A stretch of DNA of 6,366 bases from Staphylothermus sp. (GTDB lineage: Archaea; Thermoproteota; Thermoprotei_A; Sulfolobales; Desulfurococcaceae): the NCBI GenBank assembly GCA_021159785.1, contig JAGHDU010000035.1:1-6366 (forward strand), in the 5' to 3' direction. Below the pieces are notes generated by a model, which did no database searches, had not been told where the DNA came from, and was given only the letters and a program-made list of their open reading frames with translations. Made by a program: the position numbers and the translations under genes. Of the stretch, positions 1 to 5,433 are shown in pieces; the stretch's first letter is position 1, and each line of letters starts with the position of its first letter.

Positions 1-20
1 ATAATATATGTGAGGATTGA

Positions 21-68
21 CCGGGGCGCCTGCCTGGTCCCCGTATGGGGGCGGGCGGGTGGTCCCGG
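21..68. other. GC-rich segment able to fold into a long hairpin
   Basis: This stretch is far richer in G and C than its surroundings and can fold into nested stems: 21-25 (CCGGG) with 64-68 (CCCGG), 28-34 (GCCTGCC) with 50-56 (GGCGGGC, one G-T pair), and 40-42 with 47-49 closing a GTAT loop. In an AT-rich hyperthermophile such GC islands are often structured RNAs, but no known family (tRNA, SRP RNA, RNase P RNA, C/D box) could be recognised. It also lies 18 nt past the stop codon of the minus-strand DUF3800 gene, so it could be a 3' UTR structure of that mRNA. Strand and function are undecided, and the window edge limits the view. Confidence 0.3.
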
Positions 69-86
69 ATGATATAACTCGTTCCT

Positions 87-1010
87 TTATTCTATTATTC
101 TTCTCAAGTCTTCTTCTCTCCAGGGAATAATCTTGAATCCGAAACCCCATGTTTCGTTTCTCGGTCCTTTGTCGAGCATAGGTTCTAACTTGGAGTATAT
201 TTCCTTATCCTCGAACTGCAGTATTTCACGTATGCCGTAGGCTATTATGTCTGCTAACTGTAATGCATGGTCTAGTTTTGAGTCTATTAGTAGGTGATGA
301 ACAATCTTTTCTGGTTGTAACAATGTGTCATGTCTTAATGCCATTCCGTCTCTCCTAAAGCTGCGGGCTAGGAAGCTGTAAATTGAGGATGAAATAGTCT
401 TTGCATCGGCATCAAATAATAGTATTCCCTCCTCTTCTTCTTTTTCGAGAAACTTTTCTATCCGTACCAGAATATCATTTGTTGCTTGATACTTGATCAA
501 GTTTCCGATAAACCTGCTCTTAAGCTCGTTAAAGCCCTCTTCTGCATCTATATTTACTTGTCGTCTAACATTTGGGTTTCCGAGAACAGAGAAGTAGGGG
601 GAATTACTGATACTGTTTATAGTATTGATTGTTGATCTACGGATTCCGTCGAGTTCCCTGCCTAGGACTGTTTCGTTAATATATTTCTCCTTGTCTACAG
701 CTACTGCTATAATTGTGAATTCTTCGCTGTGAATTATATCATAGATCCCCCTGAATATGTTCTTAGCCTCCTCCATGTTGTTTCCACACTTTTTCCTAAT
801 CTTCCTCCATATTTCCGAGCCTTTCAGCTCTTCCAATTTCTCAGTATTTACTCCTTTCTCCCTAAGATACCCGTAGATGTTATCTACTTTCTCCTCAACA
901 ATTCGCATAGCATCTGGTCTCATGAGGAAAGCCGATATTATGTAGAAAGGAATACCACTCCGCGGCGGAGGAGTAGGGTCTCCACTCTCATCGAGATATA
1001 CGAGGTACAA
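87..1010 (-). CDS. DUF3800 family protein
   Basis: A 307-residue protein with the hallmarks of DUF3800, a family with an RNase H-like fold and poorly known function, often found in mobile elements and near defence genes. What is seen: the N-terminal YLDESGD motif (Asp7, Glu8, Asp11), an ELKGSEIW segment near residue 61, a strand IAVAVDK at 101-107, GILLFDADAK at 195-204, and the C-terminal IDSK followed by LQLADIIAYGI (Asp254), which matches the usual 'QLADliAy' signature. These acidic residues could form a metal site, by analogy with RNase H-like enzymes. The TTG start is chosen because GGAGG lies 8 nt upstream. No signal peptide or membrane segment is visible. The nuclease-like gene lies 108 bp upstream on the same strand, so co-transcription is possible but unproven. 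The family call is firm; the biochemical activity is not known. Confidence 0.85.
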   Translation of the reverse strand: MYLVYLDESGDPTPPPRSGIPFYIISAFLMRPDAMRIVEEKVDNIYGYLREKGVNTEKLEELKGSEIWRKIRKKCGNNMEEAKNIFRGIYDIIHSEEFTIIAVAVDKEKYINETVLGRELDGIRRSTINTINSISNSPYFSVLGNPNVRRQVNIDAEEGFNELKSRFIGNLIKYQATNDILVRIEKFLEKEEEEGILLFDADAKTISSSIYSFLARSFRRDGMALRHDTLLQPEKIVHHLLIDSKLDHALQLADIIAYGIREILQFEDKEIYSKLEPMLDKGPRNETWGFGFKIIPWREEDLRRIIE

Positions 1011-1018
1011 AATCTACG

Positions 1019-1023
1019 CCTCC
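1019..1023 (-). promoter_or_regulatory. Shine-Dalgarno site of the DUF3800 gene
   Basis: On the minus strand this reads GGAGG, 8 nt before the TTG codon at 1010-1008. It is a full match to the core archaeal anti-Shine-Dalgarno sequence and is the main reason to accept TTG as the start. Confidence 0.7.
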
Positions 1024-1064
1024 ACGTCTCCGTATCCGCTCCGGGTCTCGGAAGTTCTAATCAA

Positions 1065-1092
1065 TTATAACAAATAAGCTAAGATATAAAAG
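1065..1092 (-). promoter_or_regulatory. candidate TATA region upstream of the DUF3800 gene
   Basis: Two TATA-like stretches occur on the minus strand between the nuclease-like gene and the DUF3800 gene: TTATAA at 1070-1065 and TTTTATATC around 1092-1084. Either would start transcription some 30-55 nt before the TTG start and leave the GGAGG site in the leader. Neither has a clear A-rich BRE element, so the exact box is uncertain. Confidence 0.3.
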
Positions 1093-1118
1093 GAGAACTT
1101 CAGCAGAGGCGTTGTACT

Positions 1119-1589
1119 TTATGTTATACGAAGCTTATTCTCCAGAATATCCCATCTCTCCTTGTATTCTTTAACATCCTCAGGTCTAAGGGATACTCCC
1201 TTCCAGCCATCGGGCCACACGGGTATTATTTGCTCTTCGGTCTCAATTATTTCTTTTAATTTATTCTTGATCTTTTCAAGGTATTTTCTCCGGAAGCCCT
1301 CGTCGATAATGTAGAAATCTGGTCTTTCCAAAAGGCCCTTACCCTTAAAGTCTACTAGTATTTGGATTCTTTTCTTCCCTTTGCTCCCTTTAACATTAGG
1401 CCATTCTCTTCCTTGTTTCGACTTTACTTCTACGAGGATAGTGTTACCGTTAGCTAGGTTTACCGCCAGTATATCTGTATTCTTCCACCTACCAAAAGTT
1501 ATTTGAGCATGATAACCTCTACGACAGATCTCTCCGGCAACAAGATATTCTCCCGCTAGGCCTAGAAGGGATTTCTCAATTCTAGCCAT
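1119..1589 (-). CDS. PD-(D/E)XK nuclease-like protein
   Basis: A 156-residue soluble protein with the pattern of a small restriction-endonuclease-fold (PD-(D/E)XK) nuclease. An N-terminal helix carries Glu14 in GEYLVAGEICRRG, followed by a strand with Asp39 (NTDILAVN) and a strand with Glu54-Val-Lys56 (ILVEVKSKQ). Together these give the E...D...ExK metal-binding set shared by Holliday junction resolvases, many restriction enzymes and uncharacterised relatives. Further on, ERPDFYIID at 88-96 resembles the 'PDxyx' strand of small bacterial proteins of this group. The start is placed at ATG 1589 rather than the in-frame TTG at 1601 because GGTGG lies 5 nt before this ATG. The exact subfamily and substrate cannot be told; a Holliday junction resolvase, a restriction-type enzyme or an orphan nuclease are all possible. 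The DUF3800 gene follows on the same strand. Confidence 0.7.
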   Translation of the reverse strand: MARIEKSLLGLAGEYLVAGEICRRGYHAQITFGRWKNTDILAVNLANGNTILVEVKSKQGREWPNVKGSKGKKRIQILVDFKGKGLLERPDFYIIDEGFRRKYLEKIKNKLKEIIETEEQIIPVWPDGWKGVSLRPEDVKEYKERWDILENKLRIT

Positions 1590-1594
1590 ACTGG

Positions 1595-1599
1595 CCACC
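1595..1599 (-). promoter_or_regulatory. Shine-Dalgarno site of the nuclease-like gene
   Basis: On the minus strand this reads GGTGG, 5 nt before the ATG at 1589. It decides for that ATG over the TTG and GTG codons at 1601 and 1598, which lie on or inside the site itself. Confidence 0.55.
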
Positions 1600-1616
1600 A
1601 AATAACAACAAAAGCA

Positions 1617-1631
1617 TTTAATGAGACTTAA
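1617..1631. promoter_or_regulatory. candidate TATA boxes in the divergent intergenic region
   Basis: The 104 bp between the nuclease-like gene (minus) and the pilin-like gene (plus) contain TTTAAT at 1617-1622 and CTTAA at 1627-1631. Read on the minus strand, the second would place initiation near 1603, just before the GGTGG site. Read on the plus strand, either gives a leader of some 40-50 nt. The assignment rests only on position and base composition. Confidence 0.3.
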
Positions 1632-1693
1632 CCCTTCTGCATTAATCCGTTCCTATGTGTTTTGTTTCACTGGTTTTTATTGGTGTCCGGGGT

Positions 1694-1975
1694 ATGAGGG
1701 CTCAGTCCACCGTTATTGGTATGGCTTTGTTCGTTATAGCCATGATATTTACCGGAGCTGTGTTTCTCAGTCTGGTAGCTAAGACTGCCCGGTTGCTCGA
1801 TGCGGGTAGGAGGGAGATAGAGTTCCTCACGGAGAAGGCTAAGGAGGATCTAGGGGTTTCGTGGAGATGGGAACCCGTGGTGGGGAGTCAGGGATACCCG
1901 ATACTAGTCATTAATAACACGGGTTCCATACCATTAGAAATAGTCCAGGTGAGGGTGTCTCTGAGGTCCTATTAA
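1694..1975 (+). CDS. short pilin-like single-pass membrane protein
   Basis: A 93-residue protein. After a very short basic N-terminus (MRAQSTV) comes one hydrophobic segment at about residues 7-28, then a charged helix (about 30-52) and a short beta-rich tail with ILVINNTGSIPLEI. This layout recalls archaeal type IV pilins and archaellum accessory proteins (FlaF/FlaG-like): a prepilin-type leader with possible cleavage after Ala3, a helical membrane spine and an outside-facing beta domain. The similarity is to the general layout and not to a named family, and the beta part is short, so the protein may be truncated. The ATG at 1694 is preferred over the upstream in-frame start at 1655 because it puts the basic leader directly before the hydrophobic segment. 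GGTG lies upstream. The 3' end overlaps the convergent membrane-protein gene by 42 bp. No pilus assembly genes are in the window. Confidence 0.6.
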   Translation: MRAQSTVIGMALFVIAMIFTGAVFLSLVAKTARLLDAGRREIEFLTEKAKEDLGVSWRWEPVVGSQGYPILVINNTGSIPLEIVQVRVSLRSY

Positions 1976-2383
1976 CCAGTACGTGTAGAGGATCATGGTT
2001 TCTATCATGTTTTTCAATATATAGTGCCATGTAAAGTAATACATTATGAGCTCTACAGGGCCTACTACTAGGACAGCTAGCTGAACATATAGAAGCTTAG
2101 TTCCGAATACATACCTGTTTCGAGAAAGAAGAAGGACCCCGATCTTCAATACAAGCAACGCTAACACGGCAATACCAGCGGTTATAGCGCCATTACTACT
2201 TCTCAGAAGATCCTGTATTACTGAGTTGAGGTAGGAAAAGAAATAATTGGGTAATAGCCAGAGGGGTAAAGGCCCTATAGGAGCATAGAACGTTATCACA
2301 ATATAGTAGAAGGATAAGGAGAGGCCCAAATAGTACAGAGGAATCATAGATAGTGAAACCACTAATACATAAGGTATAACCAA
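1934..2383 (-). CDS. hypothetical multi-pass membrane protein
   Basis: An unrecognised 149-residue, strongly hydrophobic protein with about four membrane segments (roughly residues 3-23, 26-47, 67-86 and 97-117), a short loop QDLLRSSNG, and a charged C-terminus ending in a His/Pro-rich stretch. No catalytic or transport motif can be seen. The start used is TTG at 2383. It lacks a Shine-Dalgarno site, but a TATA-like box is centred about 25 nt upstream, as expected for a leaderless transcript. An alternative is the ATG at 2347. The gene runs tail to tail into the pilin-like gene, sharing 42 bp. Length, hydrophobic pattern and promoter fit support a real gene, but without a homologue it remains less certain than its neighbours. 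Confidence 0.5.
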   Translation of the reverse strand: MVIPYVLVVSLSMIPLYYLGLSLSFYYIVITFYAPIGPLPLWLLPNYFFSYLNSVIQDLLRSSNGAITAGIAVLALLVLKIGVLLLSRNRYVFGTKLLYVQLAVLVVGPVELIMYYFTWHYILKNMIETMILYTYWLIGPQRHPHLDYF

Positions 2384-2404
2384 GTAGTAAAGACACAGGA
2401 AAAA

Positions 2405-2411
2405 CTTAATA
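2405..2411 (-). promoter_or_regulatory. candidate TATA box for a leaderless transcript
   Basis: On the minus strand this reads TATTAAG, centred about 25 nt upstream of the TTG start at 2383. That distance is typical between an archaeal TATA box and the transcription start, so the mRNA may begin at or next to the start codon, which would explain the missing ribosome binding site. Confidence 0.35.
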
Positions 2412-2585
2412 CAGATTTAGATTTTCCGTTAACCAAATCAAGTTCTCCTTTCTACTAACGTAGTTTAGTAAACCATTTCTGGAGAGCATACAATCCTATA
2501 CCAGTACTCAATAATAAAGATAAAACCTACAATAATAAAATACATGCTCTAAAAAGAGAAAAGCTTAACCTTTACGATATTAACA

Positions 2586-3083
2586 ATGATTATCAGGTAC
2601 GAATTGACACCATTGAGTGAGTATTGGTTGAAGTTGAGGAGGATCATCAATTATACTATAGCTTTTTTATCAGGGGTTTCAGCTCTACATGTATTATACA
2701 ATCTATTCGTGTATCCGATAAGTATTGGTAGGCTTCTAATGTATTTATTCCTGTTGTTCCCTCTAGTCTTAATAGCATTGGATCTCGGATTCAATGAAGC
2801 TCTTTCTCGTAGGCTTGATAGATCCCTGACTAGGCGTAAATCTCTCATGATACAGGCTATAATCATAATTGTAGTACTAGTACCTCTAATGTTCTGGGGT
2901 ATGAGTTATGCCAACTCATTAATTAAAACAACACAACAGACCCCCGGCATAGAGGAAATGTATCCCGAAGACATATTCTCCTTATGGGCGGCGGCAGTAC
3001 CAATAGCACTATACGTGATCTACTACTATGCAATCAAAGTATACGAGTATATAGGCTCTAAACATAAACAAAACATAAAATAA
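2586..3083 (+). CDS. hypothetical membrane protein
   Basis: An unrecognised 165-residue protein. Hydrophobic segments lie at about residues 20-40, 46-66, 86-106 and 132-149. A basic loop with many arginines (about 72-86, LSRRLDRSLTRRKS) lies between segments two and three and would face the cytoplasm by the positive-inside rule. A polar stretch (about 107-130) precedes the last segment, and the C-terminus is lysine-rich. No enzyme or transporter motif can be seen. The start is ATG 2586. No Shine-Dalgarno sequence precedes it, but an A-rich stretch and CTTAA (2564-2568) lie about 20 nt upstream, suggesting a short or absent leader. It is divergent from the other membrane-protein gene at 1934-2383, with about 200 bp between them that hold only AT-rich promoter-like sequence. 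Confidence 0.6.
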   Translation: MIIRYELTPLSEYWLKLRRIINYTIAFLSGVSALHVLYNLFVYPISIGRLLMYLFLLFPLVLIALDLGFNEALSRRLDRSLTRRKSLMIQAIIIIVVLVPLMFWGMSYANSLIKTTQQTPGIEEMYPEDIFSLWAAAVPIALYVIYYYAIKVYEYIGSKHKQNIK

Positions 3084-3125
3084 CTCTCATTCAATCATCA
3101 AAGTAAACAAACGAACTATCAGTCA

Positions 3126-3185
3126 TGAATTAATATTTTGTAGATACATTCAATCCGAAAGAATCATAGACCTTATATTAATTCA
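3126..3185. repeat. 11-bp inverted repeat in a convergent gap
   Basis: TGAATTAATAT at 3126-3136 is perfectly complementary to ATATTAATTCA at 3175-3185, with 38 nt between the arms. The repeat lies between the stop codons of the plus-strand membrane protein (3083) and the minus-strand small protein (3203). A role as a bidirectional terminator or 3' UTR structure is possible, but the arms are almost all A and T and would be weak at high temperature. Confidence 0.5.
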
Positions 3186-3202
3186 CAATCTCTATTCTAC
3201 GC

Positions 3203-3406
3203 TTATTGAGGTTTTGTTACTTTAAACATTTTTACAATTTGTAGAGCTACCCGTCTACTTTTAGTTCTTATAAGTATTTCATCACCTAACTCAATAATTT
3301 CGATCGCGTCTCCATATTTATTTACTACTTGGCTCAATAGGTTTCGTGGAGCTCTAATGACATAGTAACCCTCAGGATCTTTTGGGCCTAGGAGGTTTTT
3401 CATCAT
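3203..3406 (-). CDS. small hypothetical protein overlapping the ClC gene
   Basis: A 67-residue soluble protein that I do not recognise. The sequence suggests a compact beta-alpha-beta-beta-alpha fold: strand YYVIRAP (about 14-20), helix RNLLSQVVNKYG (21-32), strands IEIIEL and ILIRTK (35-49), and a basic helix RRVALQIVKMF (51-61). The gene begins 35 nt inside the 3' end of the ClC gene in another frame. GGTGG lies 7 nt before its ATG, within ClC coding sequence. This tight overlap implies co-expression and probably translational coupling with the ClC protein, so a regulatory or accessory role is possible but is only inferred. The next codon is also ATG (3403) and could serve instead. Confidence 0.65.
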   Translation of the reverse strand: MMKNLLGPKDPEGYYVIRAPRNLLSQVVNKYGDAIEIIELGDEILIRTKSRRVALQIVKMFKVTKPQ

Positions 3407-5126
3407 TTTTGAGCCACCACGCTAGGTATAGTAGATGTCTTTGTAGGGTATCCATATCTAGTATTCCTTGGTATTCATTTAGTTCGTTTATCACTATAAT
3501 GGTATCTATGTTCTTCCTTGTGAAGATATCTATTATTTCCTTGATTGTTGTATTTGTCTTGACTATTGGTGTTTCTAATATATACTCCTTAATGGAGTCT
3601 CTTTTCTTTGTTAGTATTTCTGTTGGATTTATTCTTCGTATATCTATTACTCCTATGATATTGTTATTTCTTCTTACGGGTATTACCCTAGATCTGCTGT
3701 TTAGAATTATTACGAGGGTTTTGTCGAGTGTGTCCTCTAAGTCTATAATGGTTGGTTTTGGTAGAGTTATTACCGAAATTGGTTCGTCTAGAAGTTCTGG
3801 TTTGTGTCTAGAAATTACAAGTAATGATTCCAGTAGTCTCTCAATATCGTTTTTCAGTCTAGTTGTCCGTTGTGATTTATAGAGTGTTTTATTGATTATA
3901 AGTTCTCGCGCTAGTAAGGAGGATAGTAAAGAGGGTAATATGAAGAAATAGTTTCCTGTCAATTCTGTTATGAGAATACTTGTCCCTATTGGGGTAGCTG
4001 AAATTGAACCATAAAATGCTGCCATACCCAAATATGCGAATACAAGAGGATCTTTAGCATTAATACCAAATAGTCCAAGTATTTTGTAATACATTACGCC
4101 AGATAATGCACCAATAAATATTCCTGGACCAAAATAACCTGCACTAGCACCCGATTTAATCGTCAAAGAAGTAGCAAGCATTTTTGCATAGATCAGCACA
4201 AATAATGATATAATGCTTAGTTTTGCTAATGTTTCTTCAAAATCGGATAATGCATGAGAAACATAACTTATACCTGTCCCGTACGTGGTGGGCATTAAGA
4301 ATATTATTAAACTAACCATTAACGAGAACATCGTTACAACAATTAATTCTAACTTAATGTATTTACGGATAAATTCCCCTAACCTGTAGGTAAGTCTATC
4401 CAGGTACACGAAACTTATCGATACTAGTACAATATATAAACCAAATAATACGTAGAGAAGGATCATATAAGGATCAAGTAAGCTACTATAGTCCAACAAA
4501 AGTCTTGGAAACTCGAAATCATAACCTACATTAAGAAAAACAGAAACTAGTAAACCAACAATACTGCCAATAACAACTGGTATAATGCCTTTTGTCTCGA
4601 AATCCCTCTTATATGGTACCTCGATGGCGTAGAAGATTGCTCCAAGTGGAGCTCTGAATATCGCTGATAATACAGCTGCAATTCCCGACAATATTAGTGT
4701 TTTACGTTCAATATAATTAACTCTGAATTTCTCAGCAATCCATCCACCAATGAAACCACCTATATACACTGATGGACCCTGAACACCTCCACTACCACCT
4801 CCACCAATCGCCACAATAGTAGATATGATCTTTAGAAATAATGTACGTATACGGAAAACTATCAACGGCAAATGATAATCTCTAATAATATTCTCAACAC
4901 CAGCACCTCTAGCATGAAACTCCTTAAAAATAAACAAGAGAAAAGAACCAACAAAAACAGATATAGCAACAAACAAAGAACGAACAATTCCACCTGAAAA
5001 GCACTGCAAAACAAAGTATTCGTAACCCAGTAAAAGATGAATAAAAACAAGAGAAACCAGACTGGATAAAACCGCGACAAACAATGATAGAATTAGAATC
5101 CTAAAAAACCGCAAACGCATCACCAT
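3372..5126 (-). CDS. ClC-family chloride channel/transporter with two CBS domains
   Basis: A 584-residue membrane protein of the ClC family, which moves chloride either passively or in exchange for protons. Landmarks, numbered from ATG 5126: GAGVE at 74-78 in place of the first signature GSGIP; a glycine-rich run then GVQGP at 114-118 in place of GREGP; RAPLGAIFYAIEV ending at 170; GYFGP at 330-334, a good match to GxFxP (Phe332); ITELTGNYFFILP near 386-398; and KTLY with Tyr416, the probable central tyrosine. The C-terminal 140 residues form two CBS domains (about 444-503 and 513-567), cytosolic modules that often sense adenine nucleotides. The gating glutamate is Gln116 and the internal proton glutamate is Val170, so proton coupling is doubtful. 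TTG 5141 is an alternative start, but ATG 5126 lies about 30 nt from a good TATA box. The small gene at 3203-3406 overlaps its end. Confidence 0.93.
   Translation of the reverse strand: MVMRLRFFRILILSLFVAVLSSLVSLVFIHLLLGYEYFVLQCFSGGIVRSLFVAISVFVGSFLLFIFKEFHARGAGVENIIRDYHLPLIVFRIRTLFLKIISTIVAIGGGGSGGVQGPSVYIGGFIGGWIAEKFRVNYIERKTLILSGIAAVLSAIFRAPLGAIFYAIEVPYKRDFETKGIIPVVIGSIVGLLVSVFLNVGYDFEFPRLLLDYSSLLDPYMILLYVLFGLYIVLVSISFVYLDRLTYRLGEFIRKYIKLELIVVTMFSLMVSLIIFLMPTTYGTGISYVSHALSDFEETLAKLSIISLFVLIYAKMLATSLTIKSGASAGYFGPGIFIGALSGVMYYKILGLFGINAKDPLVFAYLGMAAFYGSISATPIGTSILITELTGNYFFILPSLLSSLLARELIINKTLYKSQRTTRLKNDIERLLESLLVISRHKPELLDEPISVITLPKPTIIDLEDTLDKTLVIILNSRSRVIPVRRNNNIIGVIDIRRINPTEILTKKRDSIKEYILETPIVKTNTTIKEIIDIFTRKNIDTIIVINELNEYQGILDMDTLQRHLLYLAWWLKNDEKPPRPKRS
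3414..3418 (-). promoter_or_regulatory. Shine-Dalgarno site inside the ClC gene
   Basis: On the minus strand this reads GGTGG, 7 nt before the ATG at 3406 of the overlapping small gene. It lies within ClC codons for two tryptophans, so the ClC sequence carries a ribosome binding site for the next gene. Confidence 0.5.
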
Positions 5127-5152
5127 ACTAATGAATAACAAATCATTGATAG

Positions 5153-5160
5153 TTTAATAA
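5153..5160 (-). promoter_or_regulatory. TATA box of the ClC gene
   Basis: On the minus strand this reads TTATTAAA. Its centre is about 30 nt upstream of ATG 5126, so transcription should start near 5130 and give an almost leaderless mRNA. This favours ATG 5126 over TTG 5141, which would lie upstream of the predicted transcription start. Confidence 0.5.
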
Positions 5161-5219
5161 GAGGCAATACTAATGCATTGTTTGATTCTTATTATGAACG
5201 AAAATATCGTTACCATATG

Positions 5220-5231
5220 ATTATTAATAAT
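5220..5231. repeat. 12-bp palindrome, left copy
   Basis: ATTATTAATAAT is a perfect palindrome. Here its last base is also the discriminator position of the tRNA-Val fragment. The same 12-mer occurs at 5961-5972, beyond the 3' end of the intact tRNA gene, so both copies of the tRNA 3' end are followed by it. Confidence 0.6.
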
Positions 5232-5272
5232 GGGCCCGCGGGGATTCGAACCCCGGACCTCCGCCATGTGAG
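5231..5272 (-). pseudogene. 3' fragment of tRNA-Val, probable attachment-site remnant
   Basis: These 42 nt match the 3' part of the intact tRNA-Val(CAC) gene at 5982-6023 with two mismatches: one in the T loop (TTCGAAT against TTCAAAT) and one at position 38 of the anticodon loop. The fragment covers the discriminator base, the 3' acceptor strand, the T arm, the variable loop, the 3' anticodon stem strand and the whole anticodon loop. Similarity ends exactly at the 5' edge of that loop, and no D arm or 5' acceptor strand follows. Unlike the intact gene it carries no CCA. Integrases of archaeal and bacterial elements often recombine in the anticodon loop and leave such a displaced 3' end, so this is best read as the far attachment site of an element. 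A 3' half of a split tRNA is an alternative, but no GC-rich leader is seen. Confidence 0.8.
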
Positions 5273-5433
5273 AACACACTGATATGCATAAGTTCATATC
5301 AATGGTATGCATATAATCCAAAATGATAGTCAAAGTGTATATCGATAATGATATTCAAACATAAAGTATGCATGGTTATCTGAGGTCTCTAGTGTGTTGG
5401 TGTGTCTATAATGTAGTTGAACCAGAGACCCAT
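5273..5433. other. non-coding stretch with short repeats beside the tRNA fragment
   Basis: No gene is seen in these 161 bp. They hold three copies of TATGCAT (5283-5289, 5306-5312 and 5367-5373), a hairpin-forming pair GATATG/CATATC (5281-5286 and 5295-5300), and a 13-bp direct repeat with one mismatch (5322-5334 and 5347-5359) spaced 25 bp apart. Such short iterated sites next to an attachment core could be binding sites for a recombinase or for the antitoxin, but this is only inferred from position. Confidence 0.4.

Noticed and set aside
729..1070. Plus-strand open frame of 113 codons
   Set aside because: It is antisense to the 5' half of the well-supported DUF3800 gene and shows no recognisable feature.
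2196..2396. Second minus-strand frame of 66 codons within the membrane-protein gene
   Set aside because: It overlaps the longer hydrophobic frame at 1934-2383 in another frame and has no ribosome binding site or motif.
3382..3882. Long plus-strand open frame of 166 codons
   Set aside because: It lies wholly inside the ClC gene on the other strand, in the CBS-domain part, and its serine/isoleucine-rich sequence is what the antisense of that region would give.
3420..5100. Marked change of base composition along the ClC gene, suggesting a fusion or transfer
   Set aside because: The membrane part uses T-rich codons for hydrophobic residues and the CBS part A-rich codons for charged ones, which explains the shift without a foreign origin.
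5322..5383. Two ATGATA-like boxes followed by CTGA, suggesting a C/D box guide RNA
   Set aside because: No D' box precedes the second ATGATA, the boxes are imperfect, and the distance to the CTGA is about 25 nt, too long for the compact archaeal layout.
5273..5433. Possible remnant of an integrase gene between the tRNA fragment and the toxin gene
   Set aside because: No frame here shows any tyrosine recombinase motif, and the stretch is too short and too rich in stop codons to support the claim.
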